Assembly (NCBI GenBank): GCA_947624565.1
Contig: CANQKX010000011.1
Location: 1 to 45,609, forward strand
Length of the DNA stretch: 45,609 nt
Source: an uncultured Bacilli bacterium
GTDB lineage: Bacteria; Bacillota_I; Bacilli_A; RF39; UBA660
Direction of reading: 5' to 3'
Shown here one piece after another: positions 7,913-15,332 of this stretch. The notes below the pieces were generated by a model that was given only the letters and a program-made list of their open reading frames with translations, ran no database searches and had not been told where the DNA came from. Positions within the stretch are counted from its first letter, which is position 1. Every line of letters begins with the position of its first letter. Position numbers and translations under genes: made by a program.

Positions 7913-8221
7913 ATGGTTAAATTAATAAAATCAAATGAATTTGATGAAGTTTTACAAAATAATATAGTATTAGTAGATTTTTTTGCAAAATGGTGTGGTC
8001 CATGTAAAATGCTTTCACCAATAGTAGATGAATTATCAAATGAAATGCAAGATATAGTATTTGTTAAAGTTGATATAGATGAATCTGTAGATCTTGCTAA
8101 TAAATTTGGAATATTAAGTATACCAACATTATTAATATTTAAAAATGGTAAATTAAATGGCAAAGAAGTTGGTTTTTTAAGTAAAAGTGATCTTATTAGA
8201 TTTATAAATGAAAATAAATAA
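7913..8221 (+). CDS. trxA: Thioredoxin
   Basis: This 102-residue cytosolic disulfide reductase has the active site WCGPC (Cys28, Cys31) and the cis-proline SIPTLLIFKNGK. Length and motifs are those of TrxA. The ribosome site AGGAGG is in the end of cvpA and the genes are two bases apart. In Bacillus, cvpA-like yshB and trxA lie in one neighbourhood with polX and mutS2 between them; those two are absent here, giving a compacted version. The gene ends at a palindromic terminator. Confidence 0.95.
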   Translation: MVKLIKSNEFDEVLQNNIVLVDFFAKWCGPCKMLSPIVDELSNEMQDIVFVKVDIDESVDLANKFGILSIPTLLIFKNGKLNGKEVGFLSKSDLIRFINENK

Positions 8222-8246
8222 AATATCACATATGTGATATTTTTAT
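8221..8246. terminator. Bidirectional terminator between trxA and def
   Basis: The perfect 22-base palindrome at 8221-8242 (AAATATCACAT and its complement) is flanked by T residues, and A residues precede it. It separates convergent trxA and def. Confidence 0.8.
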
Positions 8247-8791
8247 ATTGCTCTCATATTATTTTGATTTTTATAAGGATTATTTTTATCAATTCTATCA
8301 ATAAACAATATACCATTTAAGTGATCATATTCATGTTGGAATGCAATAGACAATTCTTCTCTTAATCTCATTTCATGTCTATTACCATCAATGTCATAAT
8401 ATTCAACATTTATTCTAGCACATCTTGGTACAATACCTTCAACCTCTCTATTTATGCTAAGACATCCTTCACCACCATCAACATATATCATTTCTTGTGA
8501 TTGACTTACAATTTCTGGATTTATAAATATATAATTTTCAAATTTGCCTTCTTCATATTCATAAACAATTACAAATATTCTTTTATTTATTCCAACTTGT
8601 ATTGCAGAAAGTCCCATTCCAGGTCTTAAATTATATTTTTCTGCTTCTTCTTCAATTTGACTCAATGTAAGCATTTGTATAGCATCGTCAATAAATTTTT
8701 TATACTTATCATCAAGTGGAAATGTAACATTATTACTCTTTTGTCTTAATCTTTTATCTTTTTCATCTAGTATATCTTTAGTTCTAATCAT
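8243..8791 (-). CDS. def: Peptide deformylase
   Basis: It removes the formyl group from the initiator methionine of new proteins. All three metal-site motifs are present: GMGLSAIQVG (motif I), EGCLSI (motif II, Cys ligand) and QHEYDHLNG (motif III, HExxH with the catalytic Glu). The 182-residue length is that of type II deformylases of Gram-positive bacteria. GGGGTGAT is the ribosome site, and the promoter TTTACT-17-TAAAAT with an extended TG is readable on the minus strand (8817-8845). Confidence 0.95.
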   Translation of the reverse strand: MIRTKDILDEKDKRLRQKSNNVTFPLDDKYKKFIDDAIQMLTLSQIEEEAEKYNLRPGMGLSAIQVGINKRIFVIVYEYEEGKFENYIFINPEIVSQSQEMIYVDGGEGCLSINREVEGIVPRCARINVEYYDIDGNRHEMRLREELSIAFQHEYDHLNGILFIDRIDKNNPYKNQNNMRAI

Positions 8792-8816
8792 ACTATCACC
8801 CCAACAACTATTAAGT

Positions 8817-8845
8817 ATTTTATCATATTTTTATAAAAAAGTAAA
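8817..8845 (-). promoter_or_regulatory. Promoter of def
   Basis: On the minus strand, TTTACT and TAAAAT are 17 bases apart, with TGA just before the -10 (extended -10). Confidence 0.55.
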
Positions 8846-8870
8846 AAAGACTCATCAAAGATGAATCTTT
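8840..8870 (-). terminator. Terminator of the YjcZ-like gene
   Basis: On the minus strand, AAAGATTCATC pairs with GATGAGTCTTT (one G-T pair), followed by a T run. It lies over the def -35 region. Confidence 0.75.
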
Positions 8871-8874
8871 ACTA

Positions 8875-9069
8875 TTAGTTACCTCTATTAAAGAATCCTG
8901 CTCCAATAACTATTACAAGTAATATAAATAGAACTAATATTATGGCAGCTCCGTATCCTGAATTATTACCATATCCTTGATTTATTGGATAAACATATCC
9001 GCCTTGATTTCCACCGCAACAAGGATTGTTATTATAACTATAGCCACCACTGTATCCGTAATAATACAT
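8875..9069 (-). CDS. YjcZ-like small membrane protein
   Basis: This 64-residue protein has an N-terminal Gly/Tyr/Asn-rich segment with a CC pair, then one hydrophobic helix GYGAAIILVLFILLVIVIGA. The helix resembles the very small YjcZ/YhcN-like proteins of Bacilli, which carry GF-A-LIVVLFILLIIIGA and are made in sporulating cells or found at the membrane. AAAGGAGG is a strong ribosome site. It is monocistronic with its own terminator. The family assignment rests on this helix pattern; function is unknown. Confidence 0.6.
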   Translation of the reverse strand: MYYYGYSGGYSYNNNPCCGGNQGGYVYPINQGYGNNSGYGAAIILVLFILLVIVIGAGFFNRGN

Positions 9070-9196
9070 ACTAAAACCTCCTTTTTATTTTCTATTATAT
9101 ATTATTATAAATGTAAATAAAATGTTATTTAATTGACCTAAATATAGGTAAATTTGTTTATTTATGATATTATTAATAGTAAGGATGGTAAAAATT

Positions 9197-10363
9197 ATGA
9201 TTAGAGCATTTAATAAAATGGACAAAACATTACTTTTTTTATCTATATTTATGTTTATTTTTGGTTTATTTATGATATTAGACGCATCAAGTATGAAGTC
9301 ATTTTTAGTATATGGAGAAAACACTAAATATTTTTTTAAACAGTTATTTGTTTTAATTGGTAGTGCTATAGCATGTTTAGTAATAATTAATGTACCTTTA
9401 AAAAAGTATAACAAAATTATATATTTAATATCTGGATTAATAATTTTTATGTTAATAACTTTGTTAGTAGCAGGAGTTAGAACAAGTGGTTCAAAAAGTT
9501 GGTTTTACATAGCAGGTTATGGAGTACAACCTAGTGAATTTGCGAAAGTTGCTTTAATATTATTTACTGCTACATATTATCAAATTAATATAAAAAGGTT
9601 AAATAATTTAGATTCATCAAAACTAAAGACTTTGATAATTGCAATAATACCATTAGCTTTGGGTGCGGTCTTTACTTTGTTAACACTACTTCAACCAGAT
9701 GGAGGTACTGGACTTATATTATTTTTTATATCAATATTATTATTTTATTCATCTCCAGTTAAGAAAGATATAAAGATAAAAGTAACATTTTTAGGACTTA
9801 TAATTGCAATTATAGTATTATTATTTGTTGAAATAACAGGTAAAAGTCTATTTACTAATATGCAAAAAGGAAGATTTAACTATTTAAATCCATGCACAAG
9901 ATATCAAGAAGATTCAGGATATCAAGTATGCAATGGTTATATAGCAATTAATAATGGTAAGTTATTTAGTATTCAACCAGGAAATAGTAAACAAAAATAT
10001 TTATATTTACCAGAAGCATATACAGATTTTATTTTTCCAATTATAGTAGAGGATATGGGTTTAATAACAGGTATAATTACTATATTAATTTATGTAGTTA
10101 TAATAATTAGAATACTTGTAATAAGTCAAAGATCTTCTAATTTATTAAATTCTATAATATGTTATGGGGTAGCGTGTTATATACTTTTACATGTTGTAGT
10201 TAATTTAACAGGAGTACTTGGAATACTTCCATTAACAGGAGTTCCATTACCATTCTTAAGTTATGGTGGATCTTTTGCATTAACTTTGTCAATTGCTCTT
10301 GCACTTGTACAAAGAGTATGTATAGAAAATTACAACTATATGCAAAAAAGAGTTTTAAAATAA
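9197..10363 (+). CDS. ftsW: FtsW/SpoVE-type SEDS glycosyltransferase
   Basis: This SEDS-family peptidoglycan polymerase works with a class B PBP at the septum. About ten hydrophobic helices are seen in 388 residues. The motifs are LDASS in helix 1, VRTSGSKSW, GVQPSEFAK, LQPDGGTGLIL (with the conserved catalytic Asp), LPEAYTDFIF and LTGVPLPFLSYGGS. The TDFIF and PLPFLSYGGS forms point to FtsW/SpoVE more than RodA. The start is uncertain. ATG 9197 has AAGGATGG upstream, while an ATG at 9164 would add 11 residues without a ribosome site. It is monocistronic, ended by the terminator at 10363-10391. Confidence 0.87.
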   Translation: MIRAFNKMDKTLLFLSIFMFIFGLFMILDASSMKSFLVYGENTKYFFKQLFVLIGSAIACLVIINVPLKKYNKIIYLISGLIIFMLITLLVAGVRTSGSKSWFYIAGYGVQPSEFAKVALILFTATYYQINIKRLNNLDSSKLKTLIIAIIPLALGAVFTLLTLLQPDGGTGLILFFISILLFYSSPVKKDIKIKVTFLGLIIAIIVLLFVEITGKSLFTNMQKGRFNYLNPCTRYQEDSGYQVCNGYIAINNGKLFSIQPGNSKQKYLYLPEAYTDFIFPIIVEDMGLITGIITILIYVVIIIRILVISQRSSNLLNSIICYGVACYILLHVVVNLTGVLGILPLTGVPLPFLSYGGSFALTLSIALALVQRVCIENYNYMQKRVLK

Positions 10364-10391
10364 AAACACAATTTTATAAATTGTGTTTTAT
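10363..10391 (+). terminator. Terminator after ftsW
   Basis: AAAACACAATTT (10363-10374) pairs with AAATTGTGTTTT (10378-10389) around a 3-base loop. Confidence 0.8.
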
Positions 10392-10426
10392 AATACACTA
10401 AAAAATAAATATAAATAGGGGAAAAA

Positions 10427-10459
10427 CCTTCTAAAAAAGATAATATATATTTTAGGAGG
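10427..10459 (+). promoter_or_regulatory. Ribosome-site hairpin before comEA (copy 1 of a 34-nt element)
   Basis: CCTTCTAAAA (10427-10436) pairs with TTTTAGGAGG (10450-10459; one G-T pair). The right arm is the ribosome site itself. The whole 34-base sequence recurs exactly at 35484-35517 before an unrelated gene. It predicts that translation starts poorly unless the stem opens. Confidence 0.6.
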
Positions 10460-10465
10460 TAATTT

Positions 10466-11152
10466 ATGGAAAAAATAAGACATTATTTGAAATTTATAAT
10501 TCCTATATTTATACTTTTAATTATAGGATTTGTTTGTGTATATTATTATATAAATAATAATACAAAAAATAATGAAGTTATAAAAAGTGAACCGATAAAA
10601 AAAGAAGAAAAAAAAGAAGAAATATCTAAAGAAGATATATATTATTATGTAGATATTAAAGGAGCAGTTAATAATCCTGGAATATATAGATTAAAAGAAG
10701 AATCTAGAGTACAAGATGTAATAAATTCTTCAGGAGGTCTTAAAGAAAATGCAGATACTAGTTTAATAAATTTAAGTAAAAAAATATTTGATGAAATGGT
10801 TATAGTTGTATATACAAAAGATGAAATAGAAAAATATAAAAATAAAGAAGAAAATTTGATAGAGCAAAATAATAAAGTTGTAGATAATTTAGTTGAAAAA
10901 TATGTTAATAATGATGCATTATTTGAAGATAATAAAAGCAATCAAGAAGAAAATAAAAATGAATTAATAAATATAAATACAGCAACAAAAGATCAGCTCT
11001 TAACAATATCTGGAATTGGTGAAAGTAAGGCAAATTCTATAATAAAATATAGAGAAGAAAATGGTAATTTTAATTGTATTGAAGATATAAAAAATGTATC
11101 TGGTATTGGAGATTCATTGTTTGAAAAAATTAAAGAATTTATTACAGTATGA
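10466..11152 (+). CDS. comEA: ComEA, DNA receptor of the competence uptake machinery
   Basis: This membrane-anchored DNA-binding protein hands incoming DNA to the ComEC channel. The 228 residues comprise one N-terminal membrane helix (about residues 8-30), a Lys/Glu linker, a SLBB domain (YVDIKGAVNNPGIYRL, about residues 52-110), a second linker, and a C-terminal double helix-hairpin-helix (ININTATKDQLLTISGIG and NVSGIGDSLFEKI, about residues 165-228). The layout and length are those of Gram-positive ComEA. The ribosome site lies in a stable hairpin. comEC follows with overlap; comEB is absent. Confidence 0.93.
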   Translation: MEKIRHYLKFIIPIFILLIIGFVCVYYYINNNTKNNEVIKSEPIKKEEKKEEISKEDIYYYVDIKGAVNNPGIYRLKEESRVQDVINSSGGLKENADTSLINLSKKIFDEMVIVVYTKDEIEKYKNKEENLIEQNNKVVDNLVEKYVNNDALFEDNKSNQEENKNELININTATKDQLLTISGIGESKANSIIKYREENGNFNCIEDIKNVSGIGDSLFEKIKEFITV

Positions 11153-13196
11153 TATTTTATTTTATAGTTTATTATTACTTAGTTTATTATATTTATTTAT
11201 AAATATAAATTGTATAACTATTAAATCTAATTATAATAACTCAAGTAAAGAATTTTATGGATATATAACAGATTATAAAATAGATGATAATAAATTAACT
11301 ATTACTCTAAAAGCAAAAGAAAAAATATTAATCAATTATTATTTTAAAAATAGCAAAGAAAAAGAAAATTATAAATTATCATATGGTGATTATATATATG
11401 TTTATGGTAATACTAAACTTCCAAGTAATAATACAAATTTTAATTTATTTAATTATAAAAAATACTTATTAAGTCAAAAAATTATATATATTGTAAAAGC
11501 TGATAATATAAAATTAGTTAAAAATAACAAAAATATCTTTTATACATTAAAAAGAAGTATAGAAGGCAGATTGGAAAGATGCAAAAATTCAAAAGGTTAT
11601 TTAAAAACCTTTATATTTGCAGATAAAAATGACTTGAATGTTGAAAGTTATAATAATTATCAAACCCTTGGGGTTAGTCATTTATTTGCTGTATCAGGTA
11701 TGCATGTATCTTTAATATCATTAATACTATTAAAAATATTTAAAAAATTAGATGAATCAAAAAAATATTTATTAATATCATTTTTATTATTATTCTACTT
11801 ATTTTTAACAAATTTTACAATATCAATGATTAGAGCATGTTTTCAATTTATACTTGTTTTTATAAATAAAATATTCAAGTTAAATATAAAAAATACTAAT
11901 ATTTTAATTTTATTATTTTCAATAATTATTTTGTATAATCCATATGTAATTTATAATGTAGGATTTATATTTTCCTTTAGTATAAGTTTTTTTATAATAA
12001 AATATAATAGTTTATTTAAAAAACATGGAATTATATGTAATTTATTTTTAATATCATTTGTTTCATTTTTAGTATCATTACCTATAGTTATTAATAATTT
12101 TTATCAAATAAATATGTTAAGTATTATATATAATATTTTTTATGTTCCGTATGTATCTTATATTTTATTTCCTATTAGTTTACTTACATTTATATTTCCA
12201 ATATTAGATAATATTTGTTTTTTTATTATCAATATATTTGAAAATATAAGTATAATTTTATCAAATATTCATATATTAAATTTTTCTGTATGTAAAATTC
12301 CAATTTTACTAGTATTTTTATACTATATATTATTATTTATTATATTAAATAAAATGCAAAATAAAAATTATAAAAGTATACCAATGATAATTATATTATT
12401 AATAATTTTTATTAATTATAAAACTGTTGTATTAACTCCTTTAATAACATTTATAGATGTTGGGCAAGGTGATAGTGCATTAATTAGATTATTTAATAAA
12501 AATATTTTAATAGATACAGGAGGTAAAGTTAATTATAATGAAAATGATAATTATAGTATTGCAGAAAATGTGCTAATTAAATATTTTAAATCTGATGGTG
12601 TAAAAAAGATAGATTATCTTATATTGACACATGGTGATTATGATCATATGGGTGAAAGCATTAACTTGATAAATAATTTTAAAGTAGGTAAGGTTATATT
12701 TAATAATGATGATTATAATGAATTAGAATCAAAATTAATAAAATTATTAAAAAAGAAAAATATTAAATATTATAAAAATGTTGAAGAGTTAAATATAAAT
12801 AATTATAGATTATATTTTTTAAATACAAAAATATATGATAATGAAAATGATAATAGTAATGTAATTTATACAAATATAAATAATACTAAACTTTTATTAA
12901 TGGGTGATGCAGGTATAAAAAAAGAAAAAGATATATTAAAAAAATATAACTTAAATAATATAGATTTTTTGAAAGTAGGTCATCATGGATCTAATACGTC
13001 ATCAAGTAAAGAATTTATAAATAGTATAAATCCTAAATATAGTTTAATTTCAGTTGGTGAAAATAATAGATATAATCATCCAAATAAAGATGTATTAGAT
13101 AATTTATCTAATTGTAAAATTTATAGGACTGATTTAGATGGTAGCATAAGAATTAAATTTAATAATAATAGTTATAAAATAGATACTTGTAATTGA
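11094..13196 (+). CDS. comEC: ComEC, competence DNA channel with metallo-beta-lactamase domain
   Basis: This inner-membrane channel for single-stranded DNA uptake is about 700 residues. It has an N-terminal domain, a long multi-helix Competence domain (SHLFAVSGMHVSLISL, about residues 193-210), and a C-terminal metallo-beta-lactamase domain with FIDVGQGDSALIR, LTHGDYDHMGE and KVGHHGSNTSSS, thought to act as the nuclease that degrades the non-entering strand. The start is unclear. The ATG at 11094 lies 58 bases inside comEA with a weak ribosome site, and the in-frame TTG at 11121 has GGAG nine bases upstream; no in-frame ATG lies near the comEA stop. The stop TGA overlaps the -35 box of the next promoter. 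Confidence 0.93.
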   Translation: MYLVLEIHCLKKLKNLLQYDILFYSLLLLSLLYLFININCITIKSNYNNSSKEFYGYITDYKIDDNKLTITLKAKEKILINYYFKNSKEKENYKLSYGDYIYVYGNTKLPSNNTNFNLFNYKKYLLSQKIIYIVKADNIKLVKNNKNIFYTLKRSIEGRLERCKNSKGYLKTFIFADKNDLNVESYNNYQTLGVSHLFAVSGMHVSLISLILLKIFKKLDESKKYLLISFLLLFYLFLTNFTISMIRACFQFILVFINKIFKLNIKNTNILILLFSIIILYNPYVIYNVGFIFSFSISFFIIKYNSLFKKHGIICNLFLISFVSFLVSLPIVINNFYQINMLSIIYNIFYVPYVSYILFPISLLTFIFPILDNICFFIINIFENISIILSNIHILNFSVCKIPILLVFLYYILLFIILNKMQNKNYKSIPMIIILLIIFINYKTVVLTPLITFIDVGQGDSALIRLFNKNILIDTGGKVNYNENDNYSIAENVLIKYFKSDGVKKIDYLILTHGDYDHMGESINLINNFKVGKVIFNNDDYNELESKLIKLLKKKNIKYYKNVEELNINNYRLYFLNTKIYDNENDNSNVIYTNINNTKLLLMGDAGIKKEKDILKKYNLNNIDFLKVGHHGSNTSSSKEFINSINPKYSLISVGENNRYNHPNKDVLDNLSNCKIYRTDLDGSIRIKFNNNSYKIDTCN

Positions 13197-13220
13197 CAAA
13201 ATGATTTTTAAGTATATAAT
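13193..13220 (+). promoter_or_regulatory. Promoter of the gene at 13243
   Basis: Consensus TTGACA (13193-13198), 16 bases, consensus TATAAT (13215-13220). One of the best promoters in the window; the -35 overlaps the comEC stop codon. Confidence 0.8.
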
Positions 13221-13242
13221 AATCTATTGATTGGAGGTAATT

Positions 13243-13509
13243 ATGAAAAAATATCTTGGACTTATTAAGATATATGAAGAAAGTATGTCTGGAACACATA
13301 TAAAATTATTATCTAGAACTTCTGATGATATGAACTTAATAAACTTTTGGTTTGATATGTATCCAAAACATGAACATGTGGTATTAGAAAATAATGAAAA
13401 ATTGGATTCGATGTTTGATATTTTTAAAGACATGACTCCTATTACTTCAGAAGAAAAAAAATCTATGAAAAGAGCAAAAAAGTTGTATTTAAAAATAATG
13501 AAAGAATAA
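13243..13509 (+). CDS. Hypothetical protein, 88 residues
   Basis: I do not recognise this protein. It is a small soluble-looking protein with a basic C-terminus (KKSMKRAKKLYLKIMKE). The strong promoter and GGAGG five bases before ATG 13243 argue it is real and well expressed. An in-frame TTG at 13231 overlaps the ribosome site and is unlikely. It is monocistronic between comEC and a terminator at 13526. Confidence 0.6.
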   Translation: MKKYLGLIKIYEESMSGTHIKLLSRTSDDMNLINFWFDMYPKHEHVVLENNEKLDSMFDIFKDMTPITSEEKKSMKRAKKLYLKIMKE

Positions 13510-13525
13510 TAATAGTAAAAATCAT

Positions 13526-13556
13526 ATAGAGTTATCAATAGATAGCTCTATTTTTA
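13526..13556 (+). terminator. Terminator after the 88-residue gene
   Basis: ATAGAGTTATC (13526-13536) pairs with GATAGCTCTAT (13541-13551; one T-G pair), followed by T residues. Confidence 0.85.
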
Positions 13557-13823
13557 ACATATAATTATTATATTGAAGAAAATATAAGTTTATATAAATA
13601 GATTATGATAAAAAATATATGAACAAAAAAAATAGATATGGTAATTGGATATTGTCTTAATAATAGAATATTATAGAAAAACTAATTATTATATTTGATA
13701 CTAAATACACAAAAATATTTAATAAGAATATATTAATAATGAAGATATAAAAATAAAATCAATGAATATATTTTATAAAAAAAGATATATTAAATGTAGG
13801 TACAACAATACTAAATAAAAATT

Positions 13824-13860
13824 ATATGAAAAAGGTTATTATATGTAACTTTTTTCATAT
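13824..13860. repeat. 15-bp inverted repeat, terminator-like
   Basis: ATATGAAAAAGGTTA (13824-13838) pairs with TAACTTTTTTCATAT (13846-13860), with a single G-T wobble and a 7-base loop. It is far from any gene end, so its role is unclear. Confidence 0.6.
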
Positions 13861-13902
13861 AATTAATTTAGGTACGCTTTAGCATTAAGCGTTTATATAG
13901 AT

Positions 13903-13927
13903 AAAAGGAACTTCTAAAGTTCCTTTT
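13903..13927. terminator. Terminator of lexA
   Basis: AAAAGGAACTT (13903-13913) pairs with AAGTTCCTTTT (13917-13927), a symmetric stem directly at the lexA stop. It can act in both directions. Confidence 0.85.
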
Positions 13928-14539
13928 TTACATTTTTCTATATAAACCTATGGCTTTACCAACTATACTAACTTTATCAAGTATAATCGGTGCCATAGTA
14001 TCATTTTCAGGTTGTAACCTAAAATATCCATCCTCTTTATAAAATGTTTTTAATGTAACTTCATTATCTTCAGTCATCGCAACAACAATATCTCCATTAT
14101 TTGCAGTTTGTTGTCTTTGTACAATTACAATATCATTATCGTGTATTCCTGCATTTATCATTGATAATCCACTTACTCTTAAAGCAAATACTTCTTTTTT
14201 TGTAGGTATTAAGTAACTTGGTAATGTAAAATATTCATCTGGCATTTCAATTGCTTCAATTGGATTACCTGCAGTAACTTTACCAAGTAGTGGGACATCA
14301 ACACTATCTTCTACTTCATATTCATTTTTTACAAGTAATTCAACAGCTCTATTTTTTGAATTATTTTTTTTCATATATCCTTTATTTACAAGTGTATTTA
14401 TATGTGCATGAACAGTTGCAGGAGATGATAAATTAAGAGCACTACATATTTCTCTTACAGTAGGAGGATATCCTTTTTCTGCTATAAATTTTTTAAAATA
14501 ATCTAAAACTTGATTTTGTTTATATGTTAATTTTTCCAT
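13928..14539 (-). CDS. lexA: LexA, SOS repressor
   Basis: This transcriptional repressor is inactivated by RecA-stimulated self-cleavage after DNA damage. The 203 residues have an N-terminal winged helix (PPTVREICSALNLSS) and a C-terminal S24 peptidase domain. The autocleavage site is Ala90-Gly91 (KVTAGNP), the catalytic serine is Ser126 (VSGLSM) and the lysine is Lys164 (EVTLKTF). Everything needed is present. AAAGGAGA is the ribosome site. Its promoter (TTGACA-17-TAATAT, extended -10) overlaps a LexA box, so it is self-regulated. It is divergent from a small membrane-protein gene, as lexA-yneA in Bacillus. Confidence 0.96.
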   Translation of the reverse strand: MEKLTYKQNQVLDYFKKFIAEKGYPPTVREICSALNLSSPATVHAHINTLVNKGYMKKNNSKNRAVELLVKNEYEVEDSVDVPLLGKVTAGNPIEAIEMPDEYFTLPSYLIPTKKEVFALRVSGLSMINAGIHDNDIVIVQRQQTANNGDIVVAMTEDNEVTLKTFYKEDGYFRLQPENDTMAPIILDKVSIVGKAIGLYRKM

Positions 14540-14570
14540 AAATTTGAAATCTCCTTTCTATTACAAATTC

Positions 14571-14599
14571 ATATTAACACAAAAATTGTAAAATGTCAA
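14571..14599 (-). promoter_or_regulatory. lexA promoter
   Basis: On the minus strand, TTGACA (complement of 14594-14599) and TAATAT (complement of 14571-14576) are 17 bases apart, with TGT before the -10. LexA box 1 overlaps the -35. Confidence 0.8.
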
Positions 14600-14610
14600 A
14601 CAATTGTTCG
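14597..14610. promoter_or_regulatory. LexA (SOS) box 1
   Basis: CAAACAATTGTTCG differs from the Gram-positive DinR/LexA consensus CGAACNNNNGTTCG at one position. It overlaps the -35 box of lexA. Confidence 0.85.
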
Positions 14611-14618
14611 AAAATATG

Positions 14619-14647
14619 TTGACACAAACATCTGTTCGTGGTAACAT
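14619..14647 (+). promoter_or_regulatory. Promoter of the SOS small membrane gene
   Basis: TTGACA (14619-14624), 17 bases, TAACAT (14642-14647), with an extended -10 TG at 14639-14640. LexA box 2 fills the spacer exactly. Confidence 0.8.
14625..14638. promoter_or_regulatory. LexA (SOS) box 2
   Basis: CAAACATCTGTTCG differs from CGAACNNNNGTTCG at one position and lies between -35 and -10 of the plus-strand promoter. A weaker half-match, CGAAAATATGTTGA, lies between the two boxes (14609-14622). Confidence 0.85.
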
Positions 14648-14671
14648 TAAATCAGAAAGAGGGAGTGAAAT

Positions 14672-14803
14672 ATGAAAGAAATTATAGGATATTTAATAAT
14701 AATAGTTATAGGAGTTTTAGGAATAGTATCAATGATGTTTAGATCAGAGGCAATAGATAATAATCTTTCTAAACAAAATAATACTATTGAAATATTTTCT
14801 TAA
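14672..14803 (+). CDS. SOS-controlled 43-residue membrane protein (yneA-position gene)
   Basis: This short gene, MKEIIGYLIII...EIFS, encodes one membrane helix (about residues 4-23, rich in Ile/Val/Leu/Gly) and a ~20-residue polar tail with one KQNN patch. GGGAG lies seven bases before the ATG. Its promoter contains a LexA box and it is divergent from lexA, followed by a terminator. In Bacillus this exact place is held by yneA, the SOS cell-division inhibitor, and staphylococci use SosA there; both are single-pass membrane proteins. YneA has a LysM domain, which is absent here. An SOS division-inhibitor role is inferred from position, control and topology, not from sequence similarity. Confidence 0.72.
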   Translation: MKEIIGYLIIIVIGVLGIVSMMFRSEAIDNNLSKQNNTIEIFS

Positions 14804-14850
14804 AAATTTTTATCAAATAAAAAAGATATTTAAAATATAGATAATATAAA

Positions 14851-14892
14851 GCAACAAATGAATTATAAGATAATTTTTGTTGTATTTTTTTG
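14851..14892 (+). terminator. Terminator of the SOS small gene
   Basis: CAACAAA (14852-14858) pairs with TTTGTTG (14876-14882) around a long loop, followed by T7. Confidence 0.55.
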
Positions 14893-14984
14893 TTTTGTAA
14901 TTAATTAAAAATATTTAATAATACATATACATAAAAAACTATTTTTTTTTAATTATATTGTTTACATTAAATTAACCTTTTTCC

Positions 14985-15014
14985 TTGACAAAATTATATA
15001 AAAGAGGGTATACT
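14985..15014 (+). promoter_or_regulatory. Promoter of the type VII secretion operon
   Basis: TTGACA (14985-14990), 18 bases, TATACT (15009-15014). It is the only convincing promoter before the long run of close-packed genes to 26074. Confidence 0.7.
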
Positions 15015-15060
15015 TAAATCATAAAGTAAGATAGAATAATATATTAATTGGAGGATAATG

Positions 15061-15312
15061 ATGAATAAATTGTTTGTTACTGTTTATGTTCCATTACTTG
15101 GTCAAAATTATGATGTTTTTATTCCTATAAATAAAAAAGTAGGAACAGTTAAAGAAATTATAATAAATACAATTAATGAATTAGCTGATAATAATATAAG
15201 TAATATAGAAAATATCAAACTTTATGACAAAGAAACTTGTAGTAAAATTGATAACAATATATATGTAAAATCAAGTGGAATAATTAATGGTACAACTCTA
15301 ATCTTACTATAG
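15061..15312 (+). CDS. esaB: EsaB/YukD, ubiquitin-like type VIIb component
   Basis: This 83-residue ubiquitin-fold protein is required for type VIIb secretion in Bacillus and Staphylococcus, acting at the membrane or cytosol side. FVTVYVPLLGQNYDVFIP at the start, the TVKEIIINTINELAD helix, and the closing LYDKET...GTTLILL fit the YukD/EsaB pattern closely. Two ATGs, 15058 and 15061, are adjacent; the second has ideal spacing (six bases) from GGAGG. It is the first gene of the operon. Confidence 0.83.
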   Translation: MNKLFVTVYVPLLGQNYDVFIPINKKVGTVKEIIINTINELADNNISNIENIKLYDKETCSKIDNNIYVKSSGIINGTTLILL

Positions 15313-15332
15313 TTTGAAGGGAGGTGAAATAG

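Larger units (their letters stand above)
13510..13902. other. Non-coding region between 13243-gene and lexA
   Basis: About 390 bases without a plausible gene. It holds the terminator at 13526-13556 (11-bp stem ATAGAGTTATC), a 15-bp hairpin at 13824-13860, and a small stem ACGCTT/AAGCGT (13874-13892). The middle (13557-13820) is extremely AT-rich, with stops in all frames; it could be a decayed gene but I see no recognisable remnant. Confidence 0.6.
14804..15060. other. Gap before the type VII operon
   Basis: Contains the terminator of the SOS gene (14851-14892) and the type VII operon promoter (14985-15014). No other feature is visible. Confidence 0.6.

Noticed and set aside
7798-8229. 143-codon minus-strand frame over trxA
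   Set aside because: It is the shadow of cvpA/trxA, with no ribosome site and no recognisable protein.
9085-9414. Minus-strand frame over the ftsW start
   Set aside because: Shadow of ftsW; low-complexity product, no ribosome site.
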